Assembly: GCA_020632975.1 (NCBI GenBank)
Contig: JACKEL010000006.1
Span: 62,001 to 126,000 of the forward strand
Direction of reading: 5' to 3'
DNA from: Myxococcales bacterium
GTDB taxonomy: Bacteria > Myxococcota_C > UBA6777
Length of the DNA: 64,000 nucleotides
Position numbers and translations under genes: made by a program. This document shows positions 9,006 through 18,072 of this stretch, piece after piece (the stretch's first letter is position 1; every line of letters starts with the position of its first letter). The notes beneath the pieces were generated by a model. It was not told the DNA's origin. It made no database searches and saw only the letters and a list, made by a program, of their open reading frames with translations.

Positions 9006-10010
9006 CTAAGGCGCGGAAAGAACGACACCACGCGTCATGCAACATCGAAATCCAATCGCAGGGGACGAAGCCTGCGGCCCAAAACGCACATCCAGGGCGT
9101 GAAGTCCCGCAGCATCCGCAGCATTAAAGTCTCCTCCACGCACCGCAGCAGCAGGAAGACCAGGTGTGCTGTTGTTTCCAGCCGCTGTAAAGGCCCGTCC
9201 ATTGAGGTTCCACGTACCATCTTTGGTATCGCTCGACAGACTTCCCCACGGAGACAGCAGCAAAGCACCTTCCCATGTCGCAAGATCAGGCTCTGCAAAT
9301 CCTCCAGCGATGTACCATTCGTCAACCCACTCCCCGACGTTGCCGATGCCATCGAAGATACCGACCCCAGACTTGCACTGCGCTTGGTTGCCCGAGACAA
9401 GGGCACCGCCCGCGCTCACATTACAAGAACCGTTGGCGCTCGCAGCACCAGGGTCGGGCGTACCAGTCACCCCCATCAACCACTCTTGGCGCGTACAGAG
9501 GCGCTTTCCAGCATTGGCACAAGCGCGTGCGGCCTGAAACCAAGTGATCCTTGTTTGAGGGATGCGGTTGGCAGACTCAGCGATCGCGGTCGTGTCGCTC
9601 CCATCGGCCTTTCCAAGCTTTGTATCATCATTGACGCTTGCTTCGTAAAGATCGATACAAGAACGACCCACAGCCATCATCTTGTCAGGACACTGGCTTG
9701 CATTTTGTAGCTCTGTGCGCAAAGCATCGATCTTCATTTGCAGGGCGTCGATCTGCGCCTTCATCGCTTGTTGGACCAGTTGCTCCACTTTGGCTTGATC
9801 GACATCGCCTTGCGGACCTTGCGGACCTTGCGGTCCTGCGGGGCCTTGCGGACCAACATCACCTGTTACGCCAGGGTTCCCTTTGGGCCCTTCGATTCCA
9901 GTAAGACCCGTATCTCCCTTTGGACCGGGCTTTCCAGGAGGTCCACAGCTTGCCAACAAAAACAACCACAACCCCCAAAAGACCAACATCTTCTGTTTTT
10001 CAAACAACAT
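9006..10010 (-). CDS. Lipoprotein with collagen-like repeats and FGE-sulfatase-type domain
   Basis: About 334 aa. The N-terminal hydrophobic segment ends in lipobox LASC. Directly after the cysteine come about 15 collagen-type Gly-X-Y triplets (GPPGKPGPKGDTG, then GPQGPAGPQGPQGPQGD), then a short heptad-like helix. The C-terminal about 220 residues resemble the formylglycine-generating-enzyme/SUMF1 (FGE-sulfatase) fold: CIDLYEASV, TWFQAARACANAGKRLCTRQEW, GNVGEWVDEW, VRGGDF and GFRCC. In most such bacterial proteins this fold acts as a binding or structural module and not as the sulfatase-maturing enzyme. A cell-surface or outer-membrane trimeric stalk with a C-terminal head is inferred. The start at 10010 has an AGGGA-type RBS. 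Confidence 0.85.
   Translation of the reverse strand: MLFEKQKMLVFWGLWLFLLASCGPPGKPGPKGDTGLTGIEGPKGNPGVTGDVGPQGPAGPQGPQGPQGDVDQAKVEQLVQQAMKAQIDALQMKIDALRTELQNASQCPDKMMAVGRSCIDLYEASVNDDTKLGKADGSDTTAIAESANRIPQTRITWFQAARACANAGKRLCTRQEWLMGVTGTPDPGAASANGSCNVSAGGALVSGNQAQCKSGVGIFDGIGNVGEWVDEWYIAGGFAEPDLATWEGALLLSPWGSLSSDTKDGTWNLNGRAFTAAGNNSTPGLPAAAVRGGDFNAADAAGLHALDVRFGPQASSPAIGFRCCMTRGVVLSAP
9795..9955 (-). repeat. Gly-X-Y coding repeat
   Basis: A run of 9-bp related units encodes the collagen-like triplets; the most regular part (about 9812-9850) has near-identical copies of TTGCGGACC on the plus strand. Length could vary by slippage in multiples of 9 bp. Confidence 0.7.
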
Positions 10011-10052
10011 CGCTTCTTCCCTTGCTTTTTGGTCCATCCAAAAGGCCCGAAT

Positions 10053-11135
10053 CTATTGTACGCTCAACAAATGCTGCCCTATCCCCGAAGAGACACCCCG
10101 AGAGGATTTGTGAGATCGTGCCATCGTCCCAAATCCTCGGCGTTTTTGCAGTCCATCTTTACGTTGAGAAACTTCTTCTTTGCGGATCGCAGGGTCCTTG
10201 GCTTTGGGACGCAAAAGAGGCGCCACCAACATCGCGATCCCTGTCCCCAAAAGAATCCCACCCAATGCCAAACCACCCCATCCCATCGAATAATGAAAGA
10301 TGATCTGTTCGCGGTAGATCTCTGACTCCTCAAGATTGGCGGTGTTTTCCCACTGCTTCAGTCCTTCATTTGATCGAGAGAAAAACACGCCCCCCACGAC
10401 CACAAGGCCCACTCCTACCGCGATCAGCGCACCTGCACCAATCACAACGGGACTTGGGCCTTTTCCAACCAGCTCAAGAACACGCGGAGAACCTGCGGAA
10501 CCTGCGGCATAACTTGCGCGTTGGGCGCAGTCCACAGCCACGATGTAATAAGCAAAGTACCCCGTCTTTTTCATCCGCTCCAACGAGACTTCCGCTCGAT
10601 AACGACTTCCGCCGATCGCAGTCATCGGGATCTTTTCCCATTCCTCTTTGGATTGGTAGCGGACAAAAGCCTCCACACGCTGCACTTTCATATCGTCCGT
10701 GACTTTGGCTTTGAGGATCGGCTCGCGCAAGATGACGTGCGCTTCGAGCGGTGTATGCGAGATAATCGGCGAACTTACATCGTCTTGAAGCACCTGCTTT
10801 TTCGCCGCCTGAAACACCTTCCTTGCTGAAGCGCTCAAACCCGGCAACTCGCGCACACACGCGTCTTTTCGCAACATCTGCACAAGGACACCATTTGCAT
10901 CCTCAGAGCGCCCCAATGCCACGTAAGCCGCCGCCAAACGCACAATAATCCGCTGTCTTTGCTTGGTCGTGAGCTTGAACTCTGTCGAGCGAAGCCAAGC
11001 CACCCCCTGTTGCACACACCAAACATGCTGCTCATCGCCACAACGACGCTCATAATCCTCTAACGTTGAGGGTTCCAACACCGCAGCCATCCAAGGAAAA
11101 CTGCCGATCCATAACCACCACGCCAACCTGACCAT
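10053..11135 (-). CDS. Exported TPR-like protein with two C-terminal membrane helices
   Basis: About 360 aa, family not named. An N-terminal hydrophobic segment (MVRLAWWLWIGSFPWMAAVL) looks like a signal peptide or anchor. The first about 110 residues are helical with TPR-like pairs (IIVRLAAAYVALGRSEDANGVLVQML), followed by a beta-rich part (residues about 130-220) and two strong hydrophobic helices near 230-250 and 285-305. The C-terminal tail is very basic. The arrangement is common in exported proteins of Myxococcota-type genomes. A GGGAG RBS lies 6 nt before the ATG. It sits 18 nt downstream of pcm, so the two are probably cotranscribed. Confidence 0.75.
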   Translation of the reverse strand: MVRLAWWLWIGSFPWMAAVLEPSTLEDYERRCGDEQHVWCVQQGVAWLRSTEFKLTTKQRQRIIVRLAAAYVALGRSEDANGVLVQMLRKDACVRELPGLSASARKVFQAAKKQVLQDDVSSPIISHTPLEAHVILREPILKAKVTDDMKVQRVEAFVRYQSKEEWEKIPMTAIGGSRYRAEVSLERMKKTGYFAYYIVAVDCAQRASYAAGSAGSPRVLELVGKGPSPVVIGAGALIAVGVGLVVVGGVFFSRSNEGLKQWENTANLEESEIYREQIIFHYSMGWGGLALGGILLGTGIAMLVAPLLRPKAKDPAIRKEEVSQRKDGLQKRRGFGTMARSHKSSRGVSSGIGQHLLSVQ

Positions 11136-11153
11136 GGTTGCTCCCTTGTTTTT

Positions 11154-11822
11154 CTATGCTTGAAAGGGCTGAACTTTCCCGACCATCGGCACAAATCGCA
11201 CTGCACAGATCCGATGTTCTGCAAAAGTATCGCCTCGCCGCACCACACACAAAAGCTCCTGATCTGGCGCGATCCCCACAGGGATAATCATACGCCCTCC
11301 ATCACGAAGCTGATCGCGGATCTCTGTAGGGATATGGGGTGGCGCAGCCGTCACCAAGATCGCATCAAAAGGCCCAGCTTCGGCCCATCCCAACGATCCA
11401 TCCCCAGCACGAACGTGCACTTGCTCATAACCCATCGCATTGAGCCGAACTGCCGCTTCTTCCGCCAAGGGCTGCACGATCTCAATCGTAAACACCTCTG
11501 CCCCCATCTCCGCCAAGATCGCTGCGCTATAACCTGAACCTGTACCAATCTCCAAAACCCTCGAACGGCCCGCAGGAAGCATCGCAGCTTGGCTCATCAG
11601 AGCCACCATATAAGGCTGCGAGATCGTTTGCAAAGGACCCAAAGGAACGGGGCGATCCTCATACGCGCTATCGATCTCTGCGGTAGGTGTAAAGGCATGG
11701 CGAGGCACCCGCAACATCGCCTCCAACACCCTTTCATCAGAGACGCCACGACGCACAAGCTGCTCTCGTACCATCTTTTCTCGATGGACGCGGCGCGACT
11801 CTTCATCTTGCTGTTTCGACAT
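11154..11822 (-). CDS. pcm: Protein-L-isoaspartate O-methyltransferase
   Basis: SAM-dependent repair enzyme that methylates isoaspartyl residues in damaged proteins; cytoplasmic. 222 aa matches the family. The Pcm pattern is clear: REQLVRRGVSDERVLEAMLRVPRH at the N-terminus, DRPVPLGPLQTISQPYMVALM, the SAM motif VLEIGTGSGYSAAILAEMG (about 89-107), DGSLGWAEAGPFDAILVTAA, and IPVG near the C-terminus. It heads a minus-strand run of four closely spaced genes. The ATG has a GGGGGA-type RBS. Confidence 0.95.
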   Translation of the reverse strand: MSKQQDEESRRVHREKMVREQLVRRGVSDERVLEAMLRVPRHAFTPTAEIDSAYEDRPVPLGPLQTISQPYMVALMSQAAMLPAGRSRVLEIGTGSGYSAAILAEMGAEVFTIEIVQPLAEEAAVRLNAMGYEQVHVRAGDGSLGWAEAGPFDAILVTAAPPHIPTEIRDQLRDGGRMIIPVGIAPDQELLCVVRRGDTFAEHRICAVRFVPMVGKVQPFQA

Positions 11823-12101
11823 CTTTCCCCCTGTTCTTTGTTGATCTCAAAGATCTATTTTGCAACCTCTCTCTGCGAAAGGGCTTTGGACCATCACCAA
11901 ACTCTTGCACAAAAAAACACAAAGCCTCTAAGATGGACGCTCTATGCCACCACAAAATAACTGCCCTTTCCTTCTAACACAAAAGAAAGCGATGTGGTGT
12001 AACACAGTTTCGTGCAAAACAGAGCGACCTTGCCCAGCTCCTGTGTCTTTTCTTTCGGTGGGTCTAGGTCTTTCGGTATCCATTCTTGAGAGGTCCAATC
12101 C

Positions 12102-12500
12102 ATGAGATACAAAGCAGCGCGCCCGTCAAAGGCTAGGTTTTCCATCCCAATCAATGGCCCTGTCGTCATCTTTTCGCTGATCTTGGCCATCGGTGGATAT
12201 CTCGTTTATGCCTATGTTCCGCCATGGACGAAAAGTCTCAGCGCCAAATCCAAGATCAAAGAGATGCTTTCTGAACTCTCCATGGAAGACGTCGATGAAG
12301 AAAAACTCGCAGAAAGCATCACCCGTGAGATGAGAGAACTCGGCCTCGATTTGGGAGAGGCTATCGTCCAAGTCGAAGCGGATCGCGATAGCCGAACTGT
12401 CCGTGTGTACTTCGATTGGAAAACAGAGATCTCTTTCCCCTTCCTGGAGGCCAAACACAAAGTCACCTATGGGTTCGACATACAAAGGAAGATGAGGTAA
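12102..12500 (+). CDS. Small single-span membrane protein
   Basis: 132 aa. A basic N-terminus (MRYKAARPSKARF) precedes one transmembrane helix (about 19-40, VVIFSLILAIGGYLVYAYV). An about 90-residue acidic helical and beta domain follows, ending in VRVYFDWKTEISFPFLEAKHKVTYGFDIQRKMR. The topology and the terminal F-x-x-x-H-xxx-Y-x-F pattern resemble DUF4845-like small membrane proteins, but the match is not certain. GAGAGG precedes the ATG by about 8 nt. It is a lone gene between pcm (divergent) and the kinase gene. Confidence 0.75.
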   Translation: MRYKAARPSKARFSIPINGPVVIFSLILAIGGYLVYAYVPPWTKSLSAKSKIKEMLSELSMEDVDEEKLAESITREMRELGLDLGEAIVQVEADRDSRTVRVYFDWKTEISFPFLEAKHKVTYGFDIQRKMR

Positions 12501-12618
12501 AGCCAGCCACCAACCACACACCCTCCCGATTCCCCCTCCTCTCTATACCCAGCAAACAAACAGTAAGACATTTTCTATAAAAGTCTCCTACACAGAGAAA
12601 AATCTTCCTCCACAGGGC

Positions 12619-12647
12619 TTGTCTGCACCTTCACAAAACTATATAAC
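12619..12647 (+). promoter_or_regulatory. Candidate sigma70-type promoter of the kinase gene
   Basis: TTGTCT (12619-12624) and TATAAC (12642-12647) are spaced 17 bp, placing a start about 30 nt before the ATG at 12685. The -10 has 5/6 consensus bases and the -35 only 3/6. Confidence 0.4.
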
Positions 12648-12684
12648 GTGATCCTCTCAAAAGAAGATCGAACGGAGGTGCAAC

Positions 12685-15600
12685 ATGATAGCGATGGTGT
12701 TCGAGCTAGGCGTGGGGGCAGCTTTGGGGTGGCCTCTCTTGAAGGTCGCGGCCAAGTCTGGCCCAAAGGTCGTAGGTGCGCTTCATCAACACTTTTTCCA
12801 ACACAACGAGGTCTTAGGACAAGCTTGGGTGGAGTCTTACGGTAAAGGGATGCGTTCTCTTGCCGAAGGTGTCGGGTATACCTCGGCCTTGGGAAAGCTA
12901 TGTGGGTTGATGCGCTCTCAAGTACAAGGCGACTTCAATCACAAGATCCAAACCGAGTACCTTGAGGCTTTCCAAGAAGAAACCAAGCTCCCAGCAGAAC
13001 AAATCAAGCGCATCCGAAAAGCTGCTGAAGAGATCCTTCAAAAAACAAGTAGCTCCGCCAACGCCATCTACCCCAAAGAAAAGTGGCCCAAAGAGATGGA
13101 GATCTCCCGTCTCTTTTCCACGGCAGCCCCACGTGCTGAGACCTCGCGTACTCTTATCAAAGAAGTCCTTTCCCAAGATTACAGCCACGCCGCTCTGAAA
13201 AAATACCAAGTCTCTCCAGAACAAATAGAACAACTCTTTCTTTTTCGAGAGCTTCTTCTTACAGGTGTCTTGTATTTCTTTCGAGAGCATCTGCTCAAAG
13301 AGCCCTATGTTCGGGCAGCACTCGAACTACTGCAAAAAGAAGGTATCAGCGCAGACGTCCAACAACTGGGCGATTCGCTCGCTGCACAACGCTCTGAGCT
13401 TGAGGAGCAACGCAAGCAACAAGCCGAGCAGGTCGAGCAACAACGCAAACAACACATCGAACTACAATCCTCCCTCCAAGACCTCGAAAAGCAGCTCGGC
13501 GACACACAAGCCCAGTTGAGCGAAGCGATCCAAACGCAAAACTTCGCGATATTGGCCCAACTTGGCGCACAAGCCCAGCAGATCCAAGCCACCAAAGAAG
13601 AACAACATCTCGCCCTCGCGAAGATCACACAACAACTCGCTGAACAAAACAAACAACTCGGCGATATCGAGTCTTCGCTTGAACGCATCGAGAAAGACAA
13701 CCAACGCTTCCAAAGCGATATCAAACAAGAACTTGAAGAAGCCAAGGCACTTTGGAGCGACTTCGATCAAGAACTCAACGGCTTTGGAGAAAAACTCGGC
13801 GACCTCCGCAAAGAACTCAAAGAGGACATCTTAACGCTGACAAAACGTCTTGATGGCTGGCAAACCCAAAACGATGACCGTCTCAGGAGCCTTGAAACTC
13901 TTATCGCAAAACTCATCGAGATCATGGGGGCCCATGGGTTACCTGATCGCCAAGTCACCATCGCCCACGAGATGACCGTTTACCCGAAACATACGGACAT
14001 TGAGATCGAGCAAGCCTACAAAAAATGGCAAAAGCTCCTCTTAAACACAAACCACCCCTACGCTGTAACTTCCCTACGGATGGGAACTTCGCTCTCTTCC
14101 ATGGGCTCACTCAAAGCCGCAGAAGAGTGTTTCGAGACCGTCGCAAGGCAAGCCCAGTTCCGCATGGAAGCCGCCCTCGATAAACAAGAGTTTGCCCAAG
14201 CCCGCGAAGACCTTGCGCTTGCACAGCACAATCTTTACCAGATCTACTTGCGCCAAGGTGCCCTAGAACGCGGACTCGAAGCCCTCAAAGAAGCTGTACG
14301 CCTAGAGCCTTCGACGTATATGCCTTTCAATATGAATATCTACGAAGTGCAACGCATCCTTGGCGCGGGTGGGATGGGCTGTGCCTTCCTTTGCCAACAC
14401 GCACTCAACAAGAAACACGTGGTCGTCAAGACTTTTTGGAAAGCCAAAGAAGGCACGCTACAACAAGTCTTCTCTGAAGCTTTTCAGATGCAAGATGCCG
14501 ATCCTGACGGCGTTTTCATCCCTCGCCCACTCGACATCGGCTACGGCGATCCGCTCCACGCCAAACGTCCCTTTCTTGTGATGGAGTACATCGAAGGTTC
14601 TCTCGATGGCGAGCAATACCTCGAAAAGTACGGTCCTTTGTCCTTTAAGGAAGCTGTGCGTTTAGGAAGCCAAGTCGCAGAAGCCCTCACACGCGCCCAC
14701 CAACGCGGCATCTGTCACTTTGACCTCAAGCCTGCCAACTTGCTCTTCTACAAAGACGGGCGCGACTGGTCCATCAAGATCATCGACTTTGGTTTGGCCC
14801 GCGCCGCTCACTCGCTGCGAGACGACCTCGCGAAACAACACAGTCGCTCTAGCCAGCGCAGCGTCCTCGCCAACACCGCGTTTGGCACGATGGTGTACGC
14901 TCCACCCGAACAACTCAATCCCACCCCACAACAACAACCTGGCCCTGCCAGCGATATCTACTCTTTCGCCAAGACCCTCTATCGCTTGATGACAGGGCAA
15001 GAAGCACAACACTTCCTTCCCCCGAGAGAACTCCAAGGGGTCGAGCTGATCGACATGATCGCACGTTGTCTCTCCATGGACATGAAACAACGTCCCACCG
15101 CAGCAGAGTTAAAAGAGCGCTTTGATGCCATGAACCAAGGAAGGCCAGAGCCCGTCAACCCTGCGTTTTACAAGATGGCATCGCAGTTTATGCAAAGCGG
15201 CACCTTGTATGAACACCAAGAGTCGCTGCTTTGGACCGTCCTACAGGGCTTTTCGACACCACGTCCCCTTGGGCGAGATGCCTTGCGTTGGTCCCTCGAA
15301 CAAGCTCATGCACGACGCAACGCCGCTCAACGCGCCGAAGGCTGGCTCGTCAAACAACAACCCAGCTTCTACCCAACGGACCAGATCTGGTCCGCCCTTC
15401 AAGGCACGTATCCTGAAGACTACACAGAACAAGGTCTCCGAGAAGTCGAACAGACGGAGATTATCGACGTCTTTCGCGATGACCCTGCCTTTGTCGAAGA
15501 AGAAAAAGGCATCCGCCTGATCCAGTGGAAACCACCCTTTGGCTCTGTAGCTCCAACGCCATCTGAATTCGTGGAACTCACTGTGGGCCAGTGGGTAGCG

Positions 15601-17088
15601 CAGTTTGCGTGGTCCTACCGCGTGTGGGTGCGCCCCATGCGCGAAAATGAAGACAAGATGCGGCGCAGCAACGAATACGTGCGGATGCCTCTGGACAAAT
15701 ACCGCGAGTTGTTCGCGATGAAGAAGAATGGCAACTTCCGCGTCGATTCATTTTGCGAGAAGATCGCGGAGATCTGCGGTTGGCCAGTCGTGGTGCTCGA
15801 TGAAAAAGGCCAAAAAGCCGAGCCCCAGGTCAAGATCGCACAACTTCGTTTGTCAGGCGCCAAGGTCTTTTCGTGCGGTGACGACGTGTTTTTCACCTTG
15901 GCAGAAGGCAAAGACGGGCAACCTCCCAAGTGGTTGCTCAACAAGGTCTTGCGCTCTTCACTTTTGGGGGTGGAAGGCGGACGCCTGAAAGAGTGCGCAC
16001 CCAAGTTTCGTTTGTTGACAGAACGCGGCGAAGTGACAGCTTACTTCAACAGAGAAAAAGAGAAACTGCGCGCTCTTGGAGGACTTTGGGATCTCTACCC
16101 AGAGTTATCTGCGGGTGATGCACTGTGTTTCCATGTCTCAGAGCCCGAGATCTGCCGCGTATACGTCATCTCACAAAGCGCTCTCGAAGATCGTCCCCTG
16201 CCTGCAAAACCTAGCGAAGAAAGCGTGCAAGCAAGAGCCGCCCTCCTCGCTGCTTACGAGCAAGCCAAAGCTGCGCAAGCGCCCAAACCAACACCACCCT
16301 CCCCAGAAACAGTCGCCACGACTGCACAAGAGACCCACACAGAAGCCTCCGAAACCTCGGTCTATTCGACACCTCCGCAAGCCTCCCCTGTTACAGAGAT
16401 ATCTGAGGAAGAACGCGAAGACGAGATCGACGGACCAGATGAAGGAGACGACACAGGGAACGAAGAAGACGGACTTGAGGGAGACGGCCCCGATGAAATC
16501 AACGGAATCGACGGGGCCGTCGATTCCACAACAAGTGGGCAAGATATCAGTCTAGAGCCCACGACTTCTGCGCCAAAAGCCGAAGGTGGGGACAAAGCGC
16601 CTCCTCTAATCGCCCCAATAGGAGAGGGTCTTGGAGAAGACGAAGATGAAGAGATCGCCCCCCTGACGGTCTCGAAAAAGGTCCTTGAGTGGGCCGTCGA
16701 TTGGGGTTATGGATGGAGATCCTTGATCCCAAAACCGACGAGCCCGCCGCGCCCCACCGCCCTTGAGCGAAGTGATGTGGAAACCGCCACGAGCAAGCGG
16801 GATCTCGCTGACAGGCAATCAAAAAGTCAAAAACTTCCTCAAGCGGGTTCAGAAAGCAACGGGGCTCAAACTTCGCTTGTTGGACAAAGACGGAAAACAT
16901 GTTGCGGACCCCGAGACATCGCTGGGCAGTCATTGGCTCCCAAGCTCGCGATGGACCAAGGTTCGTGGGGAAGACTTTTCATCACACTTCGTCCATCGAG
17001 TTCCCGAGGAACATCGCCTTCTTGGCGGACTTATGGTTACCTCTTTGGGGAACGCAGGTTACACAGTTCTATCTCAAGAAGAGAATGA
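12685..17088 (+). CDS. Coiled-coil / TPR / Ser-Thr protein kinase (3' end frameshifted)
   Basis: Very large protein. Order: small hydrophobic N-terminus, helical region, long coiled coil (about residues 225-415, rich in Gln/Glu/Leu heptads), TPR-like helices (about 435-545), protein kinase domain (about 550-830), then alpha/beta and acidic low-complexity regions. Kinase features: glycine loop ILGAGGMG, VVKTF lysine, catalytic loop HFDLKPANLL (D680, a non-RD kinase because Phe replaces Arg), DFG, and APPEQ. GGAGG lies 6 nt before the ATG. Reading frame 1 stays plausible to about 16,730; the last about 120 codons look out of frame, and the homologous reading continues in another frame (see the next two entries). 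The intact protein would reach 17960, about 1,750 aa. Confidence 0.88.
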   Translation: MIAMVFELGVGAALGWPLLKVAAKSGPKVVGALHQHFFQHNEVLGQAWVESYGKGMRSLAEGVGYTSALGKLCGLMRSQVQGDFNHKIQTEYLEAFQEETKLPAEQIKRIRKAAEEILQKTSSSANAIYPKEKWPKEMEISRLFSTAAPRAETSRTLIKEVLSQDYSHAALKKYQVSPEQIEQLFLFRELLLTGVLYFFREHLLKEPYVRAALELLQKEGISADVQQLGDSLAAQRSELEEQRKQQAEQVEQQRKQHIELQSSLQDLEKQLGDTQAQLSEAIQTQNFAILAQLGAQAQQIQATKEEQHLALAKITQQLAEQNKQLGDIESSLERIEKDNQRFQSDIKQELEEAKALWSDFDQELNGFGEKLGDLRKELKEDILTLTKRLDGWQTQNDDRLRSLETLIAKLIEIMGAHGLPDRQVTIAHEMTVYPKHTDIEIEQAYKKWQKLLLNTNHPYAVTSLRMGTSLSSMGSLKAAEECFETVARQAQFRMEAALDKQEFAQAREDLALAQHNLYQIYLRQGALERGLEALKEAVRLEPSTYMPFNMNIYEVQRILGAGGMGCAFLCQHALNKKHVVVKTFWKAKEGTLQQVFSEAFQMQDADPDGVFIPRPLDIGYGDPLHAKRPFLVMEYIEGSLDGEQYLEKYGPLSFKEAVRLGSQVAEALTRAHQRGICHFDLKPANLLFYKDGRDWSIKIIDFGLARAAHSLRDDLAKQHSRSSQRSVLANTAFGTMVYAPPEQLNPTPQQQPGPASDIYSFAKTLYRLMTGQEAQHFLPPRELQGVELIDMIARCLSMDMKQRPTAAELKERFDAMNQGRPEPVNPAFYKMASQFMQSGTLYEHQESLLWTVLQGFSTPRPLGRDALRWSLEQAHARRNAAQRAEGWLVKQQPSFYPTDQIWSALQGTYPEDYTEQGLREVEQTEIIDVFRDDPAFVEEEKGIRLIQWKPPFGSVAPTPSEFVELTVGQWVAQFAWSYRVWVRPMRENEDKMRRSNEYVRMPLDKYRELFAMKKNGNFRVDSFCEKIAEICGWPVVVLDEKGQKAEPQVKIAQLRLSGAKVFSCGDDVFFTLAEGKDGQPPKWLLNKVLRSSLLGVEGGRLKECAPKFRLLTERGEVTAYFNREKEKLRALGGLWDLYPELSAGDALCFHVSEPEICRVYVISQSALEDRPLPAKPSEESVQARAALLAAYEQAKAAQAPKPTPPSPETVATTAQETHTEASETSVYSTPPQASPVTEISEEEREDEIDGPDEGDDTGNEEDGLEGDGPDEINGIDGAVDSTTSGQDISLEPTTSAPKAEGGDKAPPLIAPIGEGLGEDEDEEIAPLTVSKKVLEWAVDWGYGWRSLIPKPTSPPRPTALERSDVETATSKRDLADRQSKSQKLPQAGSESNGAQTSLVGQRRKTCCGPRDIAGQSLAPKLAMDQGSWGRLFITLRPSSSRGTSPSWRTYGYLFGERRLHSSISRRE

Positions 17089-17134
17089 ACGAGTGGCCAA
17101 GCTCTACACAGAAAATGAGCAACAAACCTTTTGA
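16727..17134 (+). pseudogene. Kinase gene, second reading-frame segment
   Basis: Frame +2 segment that overlaps the out-of-frame tail of the kinase gene. It opens after a TGA at 16724 and stops at TGA 17132. Its translation (KVKNFLKRVQKATGLKLRLLDKDG, then HRVPEEHRLLGGLMVTSLGNAGYT) parallels an upstream in-frame module of the same kinase (SFCEKIAEICGWPVVVLDEKG). It is therefore most likely the continuation of a second copy of that module after a +1 shift between about 16,727 and 16,763. I see no convincing start codon or RBS of its own. The shift could be a mutation, an assembly error or recoding. Confidence 0.6.
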
Positions 17135-17960
17135 GGCCAAGATCACCGCATCTCCTCCTCGACTCGAAAAGATGCGCGCTTTCTTCCGTGAACACTCAGA
17201 ACTCACACCAGGCGACGTACTCGGCTTTATTCGGCGAGATGACGGTGACTTGCAGCTTCTCGTCTTTACCCGCGAAGAACTCTTACCCGAACCCAAGAAA
17301 CCCAACAAATCGAAAAAAGAAGGGGATGACTCCGGCGGTTACCCTGCTTTGAATGAAGAAGACGAAGAGATCGCTTTGACCCTTGAAGATGCGTTGGAAG
17401 ATGCTTCCCCCACCCAGCCCGAGCTGGATGTAGTGCCTTTGGTGGACAGCAGAGCAACAGTGGTTGGGTTAGAGATCCCCTCTATGCTCGCGATGTTGAA
17501 AGCCCAAGCAGACGTTGCTTTGCGACAAGGAAACATCACAGAAGCTCTCAAAGCCTACGCAACGCTCTACAACAAACACGCTGCTGAACTCGAACAAGAC
17601 ACCGCTCTTTCGCAACGCGTCTCTTCTGCGGTGCAATACAAACGCGCCCTTGAGATGGAACAAGAAGGAAACCTTCTCCAAGCCGTGAAACTCCTTGAAG
17701 CTGCGCAAGTCCTCGATCCAAGCTTTCTTCCTGACATCGTGGAACAAAAGCGCAAAAGCCTTCGAGAAGAAAACGAGCAAAAGGTCAAGGTCCGTTTCCA
17801 CCGCATCTCCCGCGAAGCTGTACAGATGTCACAGACCGATCCACACGGTGCTTTGCGCATGTTGTTGAGCGCACGTGTCCTAGGCCCAAGCTACTGGACA
17901 CCGCGCCATCAAGAATGGCTGGAATACCTCGAAGCAGTTTGTGCGGAATCAACGATGTAA
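17115..17960 (+). CDS. Kinase gene, C-terminal segment (acidic linker and TPR region)
   Basis: Frame +3 segment, about 281 aa from an in-frame ATG at 17115, which has no good RBS. It begins FEAKITASPPRLEKMRAFFREHSELTPGDVLGF, which matches the end of the upstream module in the kinase (LTERGEVTAYFNREKEKLRALGGLW...ELSAGDALCF). An acidic linker follows, then TPR-like helices (MLAMLKAQADVALRQGNITEALKAYATLY; ALEMEQEGNLLQAVKLLEAAQVLDP). The join with the preceding segment is at ACC TTT TGA G (17126-17135): skipping one T of TTTT restores the frame. It is probably the true C-terminus of the kinase and not an independent gene. Confidence 0.65.
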   Translation: MSNKPFEAKITASPPRLEKMRAFFREHSELTPGDVLGFIRRDDGDLQLLVFTREELLPEPKKPNKSKKEGDDSGGYPALNEEDEEIALTLEDALEDASPTQPELDVVPLVDSRATVVGLEIPSMLAMLKAQADVALRQGNITEALKAYATLYNKHAAELEQDTALSQRVSSAVQYKRALEMEQEGNLLQAVKLLEAAQVLDPSFLPDIVEQKRKSLREENEQKVKVRFHRISREAVQMSQTDPHGALRMLLSARVLGPSYWTPRHQEWLEYLEAVCAESTM

Positions 17961-18028
17961 AGGAAGAGAAAAAGCCCGAAGAATCAGGGGAAGGGACAGA
18001 AGAGAAGGAAAGAGGGACGGGGAAACAT

Positions 18029-18062
18029 CGAAGCGTTCGGGTGAATATCCCCGAACGCTTCG
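18029..18062. terminator. Bidirectional hairpin between convergent genes
   Basis: A perfect 13-bp inverted repeat (arms CGAAGCGTTCGGG and CCCGAACGCTTCG, 8-nt loop) lies between the stop of the kinase 3' segment (17960) and the stop of the minus-strand Cys-rich lipoprotein gene (18073). No T-tract follows on either side, so termination strength is uncertain. Confidence 0.65.
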
Positions 18063-18072
18063 ACTCTAGTGC

